This document shows, in pieces, positions 16,843-24,807 of a stretch of DNA of 42,051 nt; within the stretch, counting starts at the first letter, position 1, and each line of letters starts with the position of its first letter. A program made the position numbers and the translations under genes. Under the pieces are notes generated by a model that was not told the DNA's origin, ran no database searches, and saw only the letters and a list, made by a program, of their open reading frames with translations. Source of the stretch: a bacterium (GTDB lineage Bacteria; Actinomycetota; Acidimicrobiia; Spongiisociales; JAENVV01); contig JAHEFX010000009.1 of assembly GCA_024639975.1 (NCBI GenBank), positions 1 through 42,051 on the forward strand, read 5' to 3'.

Positions 16843-17508
16843 GTGGCTACACGAATCGAGTTCTTGGAGGAGACGGACTCTACGCAGGACGTCGCGAAGT
16901 TCCGATTCACGTCGGACCCGCTGCTCGTGGTCGCCGGGCACCAGCTCCGTGGCCGGGGGAGGACGGGCAAGCATTGGGAGCAGGCACCGCGGGCCGTCGC
17001 CGCATCACTCGCGTTCGATCCGGGTTGGCCACGAGATCGCCAGCCCCTCCTCGCCCTCGTCGCCGGTCTGGCCATCACGGACCTGGTCGAGGCGAGGCTG
17101 AAGTGGCCCAACGACCTGGTCGCAGAAGCGGGGAAGGTCGGCGGCCTGCTCGTCGAAGGCATCGAGGGTGGCGTGGTCATCGGGCTCGGGATCAACCTCT
17201 ACTGGCCGAGTGCCCCGGACGGATTCGCGGCCCTGCACCCGGAGGACCCGGGACCGGACCCCGTCACGGACCTGCCGGCGCGGTGGGCCGAACGGTTGCT
17301 CGAGCGTGCCGGCGTCGGCCCGGACGCGTGGGGTCGGGACGAGTACCTCACCCGCTGCAGGACGGTCGGGCGCCACATCACGTGGGAGCCCGACGGGGCC
17401 GGCACCGCCATCGGCATCGCGCCGGACGGCGGGCTGGTCGTCGAGACGGCCATCGGCACCGAGGTGCTCCATTCCGGCGAGGTCGCCGAGGTCAGGCCGA
17501 GCACATAG
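16843..17508 (+). CDS. birA: Biotin-[acyl-CoA carboxylase] ligase, monofunctional
   Basis: 221-residue biotin protein ligase that activates biotin as biotinyl-AMP and attaches it to the BCCP lysine of PccA. Motifs: EETDSTQDVA near the N-terminus, the adenylate-binding loop GRGRTGKHW, and KWPNDL; the C-terminal SH3-like domain follows. There is no N-terminal HTH, so it should not act as a biotin repressor. The GTG at 16843 (VATRIEF) is chosen for AGGAG 4 nt upstream; an in-frame GTG at 16783 would add 20 residues. The divergent position next to pccBA fits its job. Confidence 0.92.
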   Translation: MATRIEFLEETDSTQDVAKFRFTSDPLLVVAGHQLRGRGRTGKHWEQAPRAVAASLAFDPGWPRDRQPLLALVAGLAITDLVEARLKWPNDLVAEAGKVGGLLVEGIEGGVVIGLGINLYWPSAPDGFAALHPEDPGPDPVTDLPARWAERLLERAGVGPDAWGRDEYLTRCRTVGRHITWEPDGAGTAIGIAPDGGLVVETAIGTEVLHSGEVAEVRPST

Positions 17509-17520
17509 CGGCCGCGTCGG

Positions 17521-17526
17521 TATCCT
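17521..17526 (+). promoter_or_regulatory. Candidate -10 box, hydrolase/LCP operon
   Basis: TATCCT, 32 nt before the GTG at 17559; a GGAGAG ribosome site lies just ahead of the start. Confidence 0.35.
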
Positions 17527-17558
17527 GACGCCGTTCACCCGCTTCCCTCGGAGAGTCC

Positions 17559-18302
17559 GTGGTCGTTCCCGCCAACGAAGGCAGCTACTCGATCATCTAC
17601 AAGCCGATCGGTGTCCCGATCGGTGCCGGTGAGTTCGACGCGTACCTGGCACGACCCGACGGCGCCGGTCCGTGGCCCGTGGTGGTGGTCCTCCCGTCGA
17701 TTCGAGGGCTCGGGTCCGCCGAGAAGGCGATGGCGCGCCACCTCGCCAAGCATGGCCGTGCCGTGCTGGTGGTGGACACCTACCGCGGGGCTGCACCCGG
17801 CCCGAGGGCCTCGCTCGAGGCGGCTGCCGCTGCCCTCGCCGGTGTTCCCGATGCCCGGGTACTGGCCGATCTCGGCGAGGTAGCCGAGTACCTGGCTGCC
17901 CCGACGACGCCGTGGGCCGACGGTCTTGCGCCGATCCTGCTCGGCTTCGACACCGGCGGGCGTTTCGCCCTGCTGGCCGGACTCGTCCGACGGGACGTTC
18001 GCGGCGTCGTGGCGATCTCGGCCCCATTGGGTGCCACCGAGGGGCGCTTCGACGTGCTCGGGCACCTCGGTTCGTTGGCCGTCCCTGCCCTCGGCCTCTA
18101 TGGCGCCGACGACGAATTGATCGACGTCGCCGATGTGGACCGAGCCCAGGAATCCTCACCCTCGAGCCGCTTCGTCGCCTACGAAGGTGTCGGACACGAC
18201 TTCATGGACCCGGCTTCGGACGGGTACCACCCCGGAGCCGAGGGCGATGCCCTCGCCCGGATCCGCGGATTCGTCGAATCCCTAGCCCCCATCCCCACCT
18301 GA
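17559..18302 (+). CDS. Dienelactone-hydrolase-like protein with Asp at the nucleophile position
   Basis: 247-residue alpha/beta hydrolase related to dienelactone hydrolase. The N-terminal YLARPDGAGPWPVVVVLPSI, the acid in GLYGADDELI and the histidine in GVGHDFMDP are those of the family. The nucleophile elbow, normally GFCxGG or GFSxGG, reads GFDTGG, with Asp131 encoded by GAC at 17949. Asp nucleophiles occur in dehalogenases and epoxide hydrolases but are not usual in this family, so the enzyme is either altered in chemistry or inactive. GTG start with GGAGAG just upstream. Followed by the LCP gene after 12 bases. Confidence 0.82.
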   Translation: MVVPANEGSYSIIYKPIGVPIGAGEFDAYLARPDGAGPWPVVVVLPSIRGLGSAEKAMARHLAKHGRAVLVVDTYRGAAPGPRASLEAAAAALAGVPDARVLADLGEVAEYLAAPTTPWADGLAPILLGFDTGGRFALLAGLVRRDVRGVVAISAPLGATEGRFDVLGHLGSLAVPALGLYGADDELIDVADVDRAQESSPSSRFVAYEGVGHDFMDPASDGYHPGAEGDALARIRGFVESLAPIPT

Positions 18303-18314
18303 AGCCCGGAAGAC

Positions 18315-19607
18315 ATGACTGACCAACAGCATCGCCAGCGCAAGAGCCGCCGGCGCTGGTTCTGGCTGATCGCCACACTCACGGTCCTGAACCTGGCCGT
18401 GTTCGGCGCGTACGCCTATGCCCGCAACCTCCACACCATCGTGGTGGAGGAGGTGACCCTCGCCCCCGAGGTCGACGCCGCCCTCGACCCGGCCCCGGAA
18501 GCCGCATCCGACCCGCTGACATTCCTCGTCATCGGATCCGACTCGCGGGAGGGACTCCCCGAGGATTGGACGGACGATTTCGGCGAGTTCGGAGGCGAGC
18601 GTGCCGATGTCGTCATGCTCGTCCAGGCCCTGCCCGATCAGGGCCGTGTGCAGATGCTCTCCATCCCCCGTGACCTCCGGATCGAGATCCCGGGGCGAGG
18701 TGCCGACAAGATCAACGCGGCCTTTGCCTTCGGGGGAGCCGAGTTGGTGGTCGACACCGTCCGCGAGAACTTCGACGTGCCCGTCCACCACTACGTCGAG
18801 GTGGACTTCTCCGGTTTCGCCGCAATCGTCGACGAGGTCGGTGGGGTGACCCTGACGTTCGAATATCCGGCCCGGGACCTGAAGTCGGGCCTCTCGGTGG
18901 ATGCCGGGACCCAGAGGCTCGACGGCCGACAGGCCCTGGCCTATGCCCGATCCCGCTCGTACCAAGAGCTCCGGGACGGGTCCTGGGTGCACGTCGACGC
19001 GAACGACTTCGGTCGGACCGAGCGCCAGCAGGAGATCGTGGTGGCGATCCTCAGCGAGCTCGCGGGTCCCAGCATCGTGCTCGACGCCCCGGGCGTCGTG
19101 AGTGCGTTGGCGAGGCACATGGTCGTCGACACGGCGTTCGTCGACATCCCCTTCGGCGAGGTCGCCTGGCACTACCGGACGTTCACCTCCGCCGACGTCG
19201 ACCAGGCGACGATCCCGGCGGAGGGGCGCACGATCGACGGCGTCTACTACGCCATCTCCGTCCAGCCGGAGACCGATCGCCTACTCGATGCCTTCCGATC
19301 CGGTGGCTCCCTCGAGCTGGCGGCCGGCGAGGAACCGCTCGCCGTGGAGGTCCTCAACGCAAACGGGTCGGACGGTCTGGCCGGTGCTTGGGGCGACTGG
19401 CTGTTGGAGCGGGGCTTCGTGGTCGAGCACCTCGGCGATGCCCCGGTGACGCCGATCACCGTCGTCACCGCCACCGACGGTGAGGTGGCCAAGGCGACCC
19501 AGCTCGTGGAGCTGCTCGACTTCGGCACCGCCGGGACCGGCTCGCAGCGATCGGGGGTCGATCTGACCCTCGTCCTGGGCGAGGACGCAGACTTCCCCGA
19601 GGGTTGA
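18315..19607 (+). CDS. LytR-CpsA-Psr (LCP) family cell-wall glycopolymer ligase
   Basis: 430-residue membrane-anchored LCP protein that transfers lipid-linked glycopolymers to peptidoglycan outside the membrane. A basic N-terminus (QQHRQRKSRRR) precedes one helix (about 14-36). The LCP domain has FLVIGSDSREGLP, GGERADVVMLV, MLSIPRDLRIEIPG, KINAAFAFGG and LDGRQALAYARSRSYQELRD, with the phosphate-binding arginines and aspartates in place. A C-terminal LytR_C domain (about 335-425) contains AVEVLNANGSDGLAGAWGDW. LCP genes lie near fbiA/fbiB in many actinobacteria, as here. Confidence 0.94.
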   Translation: MTDQQHRQRKSRRRWFWLIATLTVLNLAVFGAYAYARNLHTIVVEEVTLAPEVDAALDPAPEAASDPLTFLVIGSDSREGLPEDWTDDFGEFGGERADVVMLVQALPDQGRVQMLSIPRDLRIEIPGRGADKINAAFAFGGAELVVDTVRENFDVPVHHYVEVDFSGFAAIVDEVGGVTLTFEYPARDLKSGLSVDAGTQRLDGRQALAYARSRSYQELRDGSWVHVDANDFGRTERQQEIVVAILSELAGPSIVLDAPGVVSALARHMVVDTAFVDIPFGEVAWHYRTFTSADVDQATIPAEGRTIDGVYYAISVQPETDRLLDAFRSGGSLELAAGEEPLAVEVLNANGSDGLAGAWGDWLLERGFVVEHLGDAPVTPITVVTATDGEVAKATQLVELLDFGTAGTGSQRSGVDLTLVLGEDADFPEG

Positions 19608-19634
19608 CGAACCCCGTCGGCTCCGATGGTCGCC

Positions 19635-20390
19635 TCAGAGCAGTAGGTCCAATCCACCTGCGGCGGACAGTGCCAGGACGACCACGAGGAACGCGCGCTG
19701 GGGAATCACGCCAAAGATCGCACGCCCGACGAATGCACCGATGATGACGGCGGGGATCAGCGCCAGGTCGAACAACAGGCTCTCTGCCGTGAAGAAGGGA
19801 CCACCAGCTGCCAACGCCCCGATCGCGAGGTAGAAGGGGATCTTCGTCAGGTTGACCACCAGGTAGAACCATGCCTGGGTGCCGACGAGTTCGTGCTTGG
19901 GCAGATGCAGTCCCACGAGGTAGGTGTTGATCACCGGCCCGGCCGCGTTCGCCACGAACGTGGTGAAGCCACCGGCCGAGCCGTACGAGGCGGTCGCTGC
20001 AGTGCTCGGCTCCTGCGGGGCGCCGCCTCGGACCAAGCGGACCGCTTGCAGGCCCACGATGAACAGGACGATCGCCCCGATCGTGATCTCGAGCGAACGC
20101 GACGCGGCTCCGATGGCGACGAAGAACACGGTCCCGGCGACGTACCCGAGCCCGACCCAGGGAGCGATCGGTCTGAGCAGGTCCCAGCGGGCATGACCGT
20201 GGTACCAGGCGACGGCGAAGAGGTCGGCGGCGATGAGGACCGGCAGGGTCCCTCCGGCGATGAGCCGCCCGTCGAAGATCAGGGCGAAGATCGGGACCGC
20301 GACCAGGGAGCCGCCCGGCAGTCCGGTCTTGGAGACACCGACCATGAATGCGGCCGACATCCCGAGTGCGAGGTTCGCAACCGTGAACAC
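19635..20390 (-). CDS. TSUP (TauE/SafE) family membrane permease
   Basis: 251-residue integral membrane protein with about eight helices, of the TSUP family that exports sulfite, sulfonates or related anions. The repeat marks are GVSKTGLPGGSLVAVPIFAL near the N-terminus and TTFVANAAGPVINTYLVGL in the second half. The start is a GTG at 20390, 6 nt behind a TACCGT box, so probably leaderless. The frame stays open further upstream, but that extension runs into cofE in another frame and is not coding. Substrate unknown. Convergent with the LCP gene, 27 bases apart. Confidence 0.9.
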   Translation of the reverse strand: MFTVANLALGMSAAFMVGVSKTGLPGGSLVAVPIFALIFDGRLIAGGTLPVLIAADLFAVAWYHGHARWDLLRPIAPWVGLGYVAGTVFFVAIGAASRSLEITIGAIVLFIVGLQAVRLVRGGAPQEPSTAATASYGSAGGFTTFVANAAGPVINTYLVGLHLPKHELVGTQAWFYLVVNLTKIPFYLAIGALAAGGPFFTAESLLFDLALIPAVIIGAFVGRAIFGVIPQRAFLVVVLALSAAGGLDLLL

Positions 20391-20396
20391 GGACGG

Positions 20397-20402
20397 ACGG
20401 TA
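20397..20402 (-). promoter_or_regulatory. Leaderless -10 box, TSUP permease
   Basis: TACCGT on the minus strand, 6 nt before the GTG at 20390. Confidence 0.55.
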
Positions 20403-20424
20403 GCGGTCCGACTCGGCGGTCCCC

Positions 20425-21138
20425 CTAGAGGAACAGGTCCTCGTCGGGCGGCCGGACGAGGTCCGTGGCCCGGTCCTCACCAGGCGGGACCACGAACCCG
20501 CGCACGACCGCTGCCGGGATGCCGGAGGCCTTCCCCATGACCAGGTCGGCGGCGGCGGCCAGCTCGTCGACGACGGCCACCTCCGTGACCACCAACTCAT
20601 TGCCATGGGAGTCGAGCCGTCCTCGGTGGTCGTCGACCGCAGCCAGCCCACTGAAGCCGATCGCCACGTCCACGAGGCCTCGCCGCCACGGCCGACCGAA
20701 GGTGTCGGAGACCACGACGGCCACCGGGACGCCGAAGCGGCGTTCGAGCCGGAGCCGGAGGCGGTGGGCGGACCGGTCGGGGTCCTCGGGCAGCAGTACG
20801 GCCCAGCCCGCCTCCACGTTGGACCGGTCGACGCCGGCGTTGGCGCAGATGAAGCCATGTCTGGTGCGGGCGATGACGAGGTCGCCCCGCCGCCGGATGA
20901 CCTCGGCCGCCTCGGATTCGACGAGCACGCGGTGGGCGTCGGGGTCGTCACTCGGTAGCTCGACCACTGCCCCCTCGGCCTTGGAGACGACCTTGTGGGT
21001 GACCACGACCACGTCGCCGGACTCGAGACCCGGTCCGGCTGCGATGGCATCCGCCAAGGGCTCGGCGAGATCGTTGCCCGGCCGTACCTCACCGATGCCG
21101 GTGACGGCGATCACCGAGAGACGAGGTGGGTGATCCAT
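20425..21138 (-). CDS. cofE: Coenzyme F420:L-glutamate ligase (CofE / FbiB N-terminal type)
   Basis: 237-residue GTP-dependent ligase that adds gamma-linked glutamates to F420-0. Motifs: VTGIGEVRPGNDLA (12-25), VVVTHKVVSKAEG with its metal/GTP region, RTRHGFICANAGVDRSNV (91-108) and SDTFGRPWRRGLVDVAIGFS. The protein ends soon after the ligase domain: the FMN-binding C-terminal domain found in mycobacterial FbiB (dehydro-F420-0 reductase) is missing, so that step must be supplied elsewhere. The ATG at 21138 lies inside the end of cofD (28-base overlap), showing tight coupling. Confidence 0.95.
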   Translation of the reverse strand: MDHPPRLSVIAVTGIGEVRPGNDLAEPLADAIAAGPGLESGDVVVVTHKVVSKAEGAVVELPSDDPDAHRVLVESEAAEVIRRRGDLVIARTRHGFICANAGVDRSNVEAGWAVLLPEDPDRSAHRLRLRLERRFGVPVAVVVSDTFGRPWRRGLVDVAIGFSGLAAVDDHRGRLDSHGNELVVTEVAVVDELAAAADLVMGKASGIPAAVVRGFVVPPGEDRATDLVRPPDEDLFL

Positions 21139-22037
21139 GATCCGAAGGTGGCAGCTTTGTCCTCGTCGGCGATCCGTGTCGCCGTCACGTGGACGTGGAG
21201 GTCGGGTCCCGACAGCCTCTGGCGATCGGTGGCGTCCTCGTGATCGACCACGAGATCGGTGACGAGGCCGTCGTAGGCGGCGAGCACGCCCTCGTTCCCT
21301 GGCGGCAGGCCGAGCGCCGCCATCACCTCGGCGGCCGGTCCCTTGAGCGCCTTGCCGCCGAAGAGTGGGCTGACGGCTATGACCCGATCGGCGTTCGCCA
21401 CGGCATCGGTGACGCCCGGCACGTTCAGCACCGGCCAGATCGACAACGGCGGGTTGGAGGGGGCGATCACGACGACGTCGGCTTCCCCGATGGCCTCGAG
21501 CACCCCCGGGGCCGGCCGTGCCTCACCGCTTCCCTCGTAGACGAGGTCCTCGACCGGGTCCTGGTGGCGCCGGTGCACGAAGTACCGCTGGAACGAGATC
21601 GGGCCATCGGCGGTGTGGACGATGGTTCGTACCGGGTCGTCGGAGACCGGCAGGATGGATGCTTCGACGCCGAACGACTCGACCAGGGAGGCCGTGACCT
21701 CGGACAGGGTCCGGCCGGCCGACAGCTCGGCGGTGCGGAACAAGTTGGTCGCCAGGTCGCGGTCACCGATCCGGAAGGTCGTATCGGCACCGAGCCACGC
21801 CATCGTGTCCATGACCTTGTGCTCGTCGCCGGCGATCCCCCATCCGTGCGGCCCCTCGATGCGGGCGAGCGTGTACAGCACCGTGTCGAGGTCGGGGCTC
21901 ACGTACACGCCGTGGGTGAGCGCGTCATCGCCGACGTTCACCACGACGGTGAGGTCGACGTCGCCGACGAGATCGAGGGCCCGGGCCATCCGAGCGCCAC
22001 CGACCCCACCGGAAAGCAGGCAGACGCGAAGGGGCAT
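21111..22037 (-). CDS. cofD: CofD/FbiA, F420-0 synthesis transferase
   Basis: 308-residue transferase that joins the phospholactyl or phosphoenolpyruvyl guanosine donor to the deazaflavin FO to form (dehydro-)F420-0. The N-terminus MPLRVCLLSGGVGGARMARA and the motif NVGDDALTHGVYVSPDLDTV are diagnostic; IAPSNPPLSIWPVL and SPLFGGKALKGPA follow. The ATG at 22037 is 8 nt behind TAGGCT, giving a nearly leaderless mRNA. The frame remains open upstream, but that stretch reads as non-coding. Order cofD-cofE matches fbiA-fbiB of actinobacteria. Confidence 0.96.
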   Translation of the reverse strand: MPLRVCLLSGGVGGARMARALDLVGDVDLTVVVNVGDDALTHGVYVSPDLDTVLYTLARIEGPHGWGIAGDEHKVMDTMAWLGADTTFRIGDRDLATNLFRTAELSAGRTLSEVTASLVESFGVEASILPVSDDPVRTIVHTADGPISFQRYFVHRRHQDPVEDLVYEGSGEARPAPGVLEAIGEADVVVIAPSNPPLSIWPVLNVPGVTDAVANADRVIAVSPLFGGKALKGPAAEVMAALGLPPGNEGVLAAYDGLVTDLVVDHEDATDRQRLSGPDLHVHVTATRIADEDKAATFGSWITHLVSR

Positions 22038-22045
22038 CCGGACCG

Positions 22046-22051
22046 AGCCTA
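22046..22051 (-). promoter_or_regulatory. Near-leaderless -10 box, cofDE
   Basis: TAGGCT on the minus strand, 8 nt before the cofD ATG at 22037. Confidence 0.55.
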
Positions 22052-22084
22052 CGGCCCCGCCGACCTCTTCGATTCCGGAGGTGA

Positions 22085-22114
22085 TTGCGGGTACGGGGTC
22101 TCCCGCTGCACAAT
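22085..22114 (+). promoter_or_regulatory. Candidate promoter for the GT2/DUF5719 operon
   Basis: TTGCGG (22085-22090), an 18-base spacer and CACAAT (22109-22114), ending 8 nt before the ATG at 22123. The -10 departs from TANNNT at the first base. Confidence 0.35.
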
Positions 22115-22122
22115 TCAGATGC

Positions 22123-24807
22123 ATGCCCGACGACCAGGCCTCTTCGAACGTCATTGCGGCCGTGCTCGTCGAGGACCCGGACCGGCTCGACGACGCGGTT
22201 CTCATGGTGCGTCTGCAGTCACTCGAACCGTCGAGCATCGTCGCGGTCGGTAGGGGCTCGGGCGTCCGGGAGGCCGCTGCTCGCCTCGATGTGGGGTGGG
22301 TGGCCGGTGCCGACGACCTCGACCTCAACGACGAGGTCACTCACCTGTGGTTCGTCCGCGACGACTGCGAGGCGCGGCCCGATGCCCTGGCGGCGTTGGT
22401 GACCGAAGGCGATCGGGTGGAGGCATCGGCCTCCGGTTCGAAGGTGCTCGACGACGCCGACCGCGATCACCTGCTGTCGATCGGTGGTGCGACCGACGTG
22501 TTCTGCACCCCCGTCCCGTTGCTGACGGAAGACGAGCTCGACCAGGGTCAGTACGACGTCATCCGAGACGTCGCCTACATCCCGTCCCAGTCAGTGGTCA
22601 TCAGGCGCGACGCGTTCCGAGGGCTCGGTGGACTCGACCGGTTGATGGCTCCCGACGCCGCCGGCATCGACTTCTCCCAGCGAGCCCGGCTCGCCGGTGG
22701 ACGGGTCGTCATCGTTCCGTCGTCCGAAGTGTTCTCGGAGGAGTTGTACGCCGCCGGCCTGCCGCCATGGCGAGAAGAGGCAGGCGAGCTCCGGGCGATG
22801 CTGAAGTCCTACTCGTGGGTGAGCCTGCTGTGGGTCTTGCCGCTCTGGGTCCTCACCGAGATCGTGACGGTGCTCGGCTGGGCCGTGATGGGCCGTCCGA
22901 GGGCCGCTGCCGACTTCGTGAAATCGATCGCCTGGAACGCCAAGCACGCAGGTTCCCTGGGTCGTGAACGCAGGCGCGTCTCGGCGGCCAGGCAGGCGGG
23001 TGACGAGGAGCTGTTCAGGTTCCAGACCTCTGGCTCGCACCGGTTCGCAACGTGGTGGTCCGCGCTCGTGGCAGTCGTCAGGCGACCGGTGGAGCGCGGC
23101 GAGGAGGCCATCGGACGCGTGGAGGCCGGGGGGCCCGGGCAGGGGATCCTCGTTTGGCTCGTCCTGCTGACGGCCTGGTTCCTCGCCACTCGGGGAATCC
23201 TGGCGACCGGCCTCCCGCTGGGGGCATGGACCGGTGGTCTCGCAGATCCAGGTGGCGTACTCGCGACCTGGGCCGGGGGCTGGAATCCCGCATCGATGGG
23301 ATCCGACGGGCCTCCCCACCCCGCATCGGCACTCCTCGCCGTGGTCGGCGTCGGCCTCGGTCCGAGCGCGGCCACGTGGGGTGTGGCATTGGCCGTCCTC
23401 GTCGGCATCATCGGGGCCGAACGCCTGGGACGGACCCTCGGCCTCGGACGCTGGCCGGCCCTCGCCGGAGCAGCCATCGCCTTCCTCGGCCCGGTCGTCG
23501 CTGCCGCCGGCACCGACGGTGGCTACCAGTTCGTCTTCGCCCTCGCCGCCCTCCCGTGGGTCGTCCACCATCTGGACAGCGAGATCGGGAAGGGATGGCG
23601 GGAGCGACTCGGGCGAGTGTCCAGGCTCACGGTCGGTACGGCGGTGCTCGCAATGGCCGTGCCGGTGGCGCTCGCCGTGCCGATTGCGGTTGCACTGGTA
23701 CTCGTCATCATTCGCGGACGGCTCGTCCCGTTGGCGCTCGCCGTCGTGGCCAGCGCCCTGGCCATGCCGGCGCTCGGTCCGTGGCTCCTCTGGTACTCGC
23801 CCGAGCGACTGCTGGGACCCGATGGCGGGTTCTGGGACCCCGCCCCGTGGATCGCCGTCCCACTTGTCGCGCTCGGGGCGCTCACCCTCGTTGCCGGCGA
23901 GCGTTGGCAGGCGGCAGCGCTCGGTGCCGTCGCAGGAACGGCCGGGTTCGTACTCGCCCGTGGTATTGCGCCCGGTCGGGACGCCTGGGTCCTCGGCCTC
24001 GTCCTGGCCAGTCTCGGATCCGGCTTGTTGTTGGCCGGTGCTCTCGACCGGGCCGGCCGTCCGGGCCGCATGCGCCTCGCCGGCGTGCTGGCTTCTGTGC
24101 TGGGTCTCGCGTTGTTCGTGCCGGTCGTACTAGCGCTGGCCGACGGGACGATCGGGATCGACCAGGACGAGGGCGTCGCCGAGGTGGTCGACTACCTCGC
24201 AGCTCGCTCGATCGGGCTCCAGGAGCGTGGCTACGTCGACGGCGCCGACCATCCGGGATCGGCTTCCCTCGAGGGCCCGGGTCGTGTCCTCGACGCCGCC
24301 GACTGGACCTTCGATCGCGCCTGGCTGGGATCCGGTGGATCGACCGAGGCTGCCTTCCATGCATTCATCGCCGAGCTCGAGGCGACCCCGATCTCGAGGC
24401 CCGGCGCCGAGCTCCGCGAGTTCGGGGTTCGCTGGGTGCACACGACACCGGGTTCGCCGCTGGACGTGGCTCTGTCCGGGCGCCTGGACATCTTCCGTCT
24501 CGTGACGCCGGAAGGAGTCGTCTTCGAGACCGTCGACCCGGCACCCGTCGCCGGCGGCGCCGCGGGCCCCTGGGTCGTCGGCCGCGAGGAGGCGTCCGGG
24601 CCACCTTCCGACGTGGTCGCCGCCGCGATCAACCCGACCGACCGGTGGGCCGGCGCCGAGCAGGAGAATGGCGTTGCCCTCGCCGGCGGTGCCGGGCGCC
24701 TCGAGCCGGCCGCAGATGACGTGCTGCGACTCGCGGCCCTGGCGGCCGCCGCCTGGTTCGCCATCGTCTCCGGTCTTGCGTTGTGGGGAAGGAGGTCGTT
24801 CTCTTGA
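22123..24807 (+). CDS. Large GT2-family glycosyltransferase with polytopic membrane domain
   Basis: 894-residue protein. Residues about 1-210 form a GT2-like domain: a degenerate acidic motif in HLWFVRDDCEARPDALAALV, then DQGQYDVIRDVAYIPSQSVV and RRDAFRGLGGLD. From about 225 there are many transmembrane helices with Ala/Val/Leu-rich segments (for example 340-360 and 500-700), then an extracytoplasmic C-terminal part and a last helix. This architecture is the large GT2 gene typically found between fbiA and DUF5719 in actinobacteria; the sugar and acceptor are not known. ATG at 22123; a second ATG at 22119 is out of frame. Confidence 0.85.
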   Translation: MPDDQASSNVIAAVLVEDPDRLDDAVLMVRLQSLEPSSIVAVGRGSGVREAAARLDVGWVAGADDLDLNDEVTHLWFVRDDCEARPDALAALVTEGDRVEASASGSKVLDDADRDHLLSIGGATDVFCTPVPLLTEDELDQGQYDVIRDVAYIPSQSVVIRRDAFRGLGGLDRLMAPDAAGIDFSQRARLAGGRVVIVPSSEVFSEELYAAGLPPWREEAGELRAMLKSYSWVSLLWVLPLWVLTEIVTVLGWAVMGRPRAAADFVKSIAWNAKHAGSLGRERRRVSAARQAGDEELFRFQTSGSHRFATWWSALVAVVRRPVERGEEAIGRVEAGGPGQGILVWLVLLTAWFLATRGILATGLPLGAWTGGLADPGGVLATWAGGWNPASMGSDGPPHPASALLAVVGVGLGPSAATWGVALAVLVGIIGAERLGRTLGLGRWPALAGAAIAFLGPVVAAAGTDGGYQFVFALAALPWVVHHLDSEIGKGWRERLGRVSRLTVGTAVLAMAVPVALAVPIAVALVLVIIRGRLVPLALAVVASALAMPALGPWLLWYSPERLLGPDGGFWDPAPWIAVPLVALGALTLVAGERWQAAALGAVAGTAGFVLARGIAPGRDAWVLGLVLASLGSGLLLAGALDRAGRPGRMRLAGVLASVLGLALFVPVVLALADGTIGIDQDEGVAEVVDYLAARSIGLQERGYVDGADHPGSASLEGPGRVLDAADWTFDRAWLGSGGSTEAAFHAFIAELEATPISRPGAELREFGVRWVHTTPGSPLDVALSGRLDIFRLVTPEGVVFETVDPAPVAGGAAGPWVVGREEASGPPSDVVAAAINPTDRWAGAEQENGVALAGGAGRLEPAADDVLRLAALAAAAWFAIVSGLALWGRRSFS

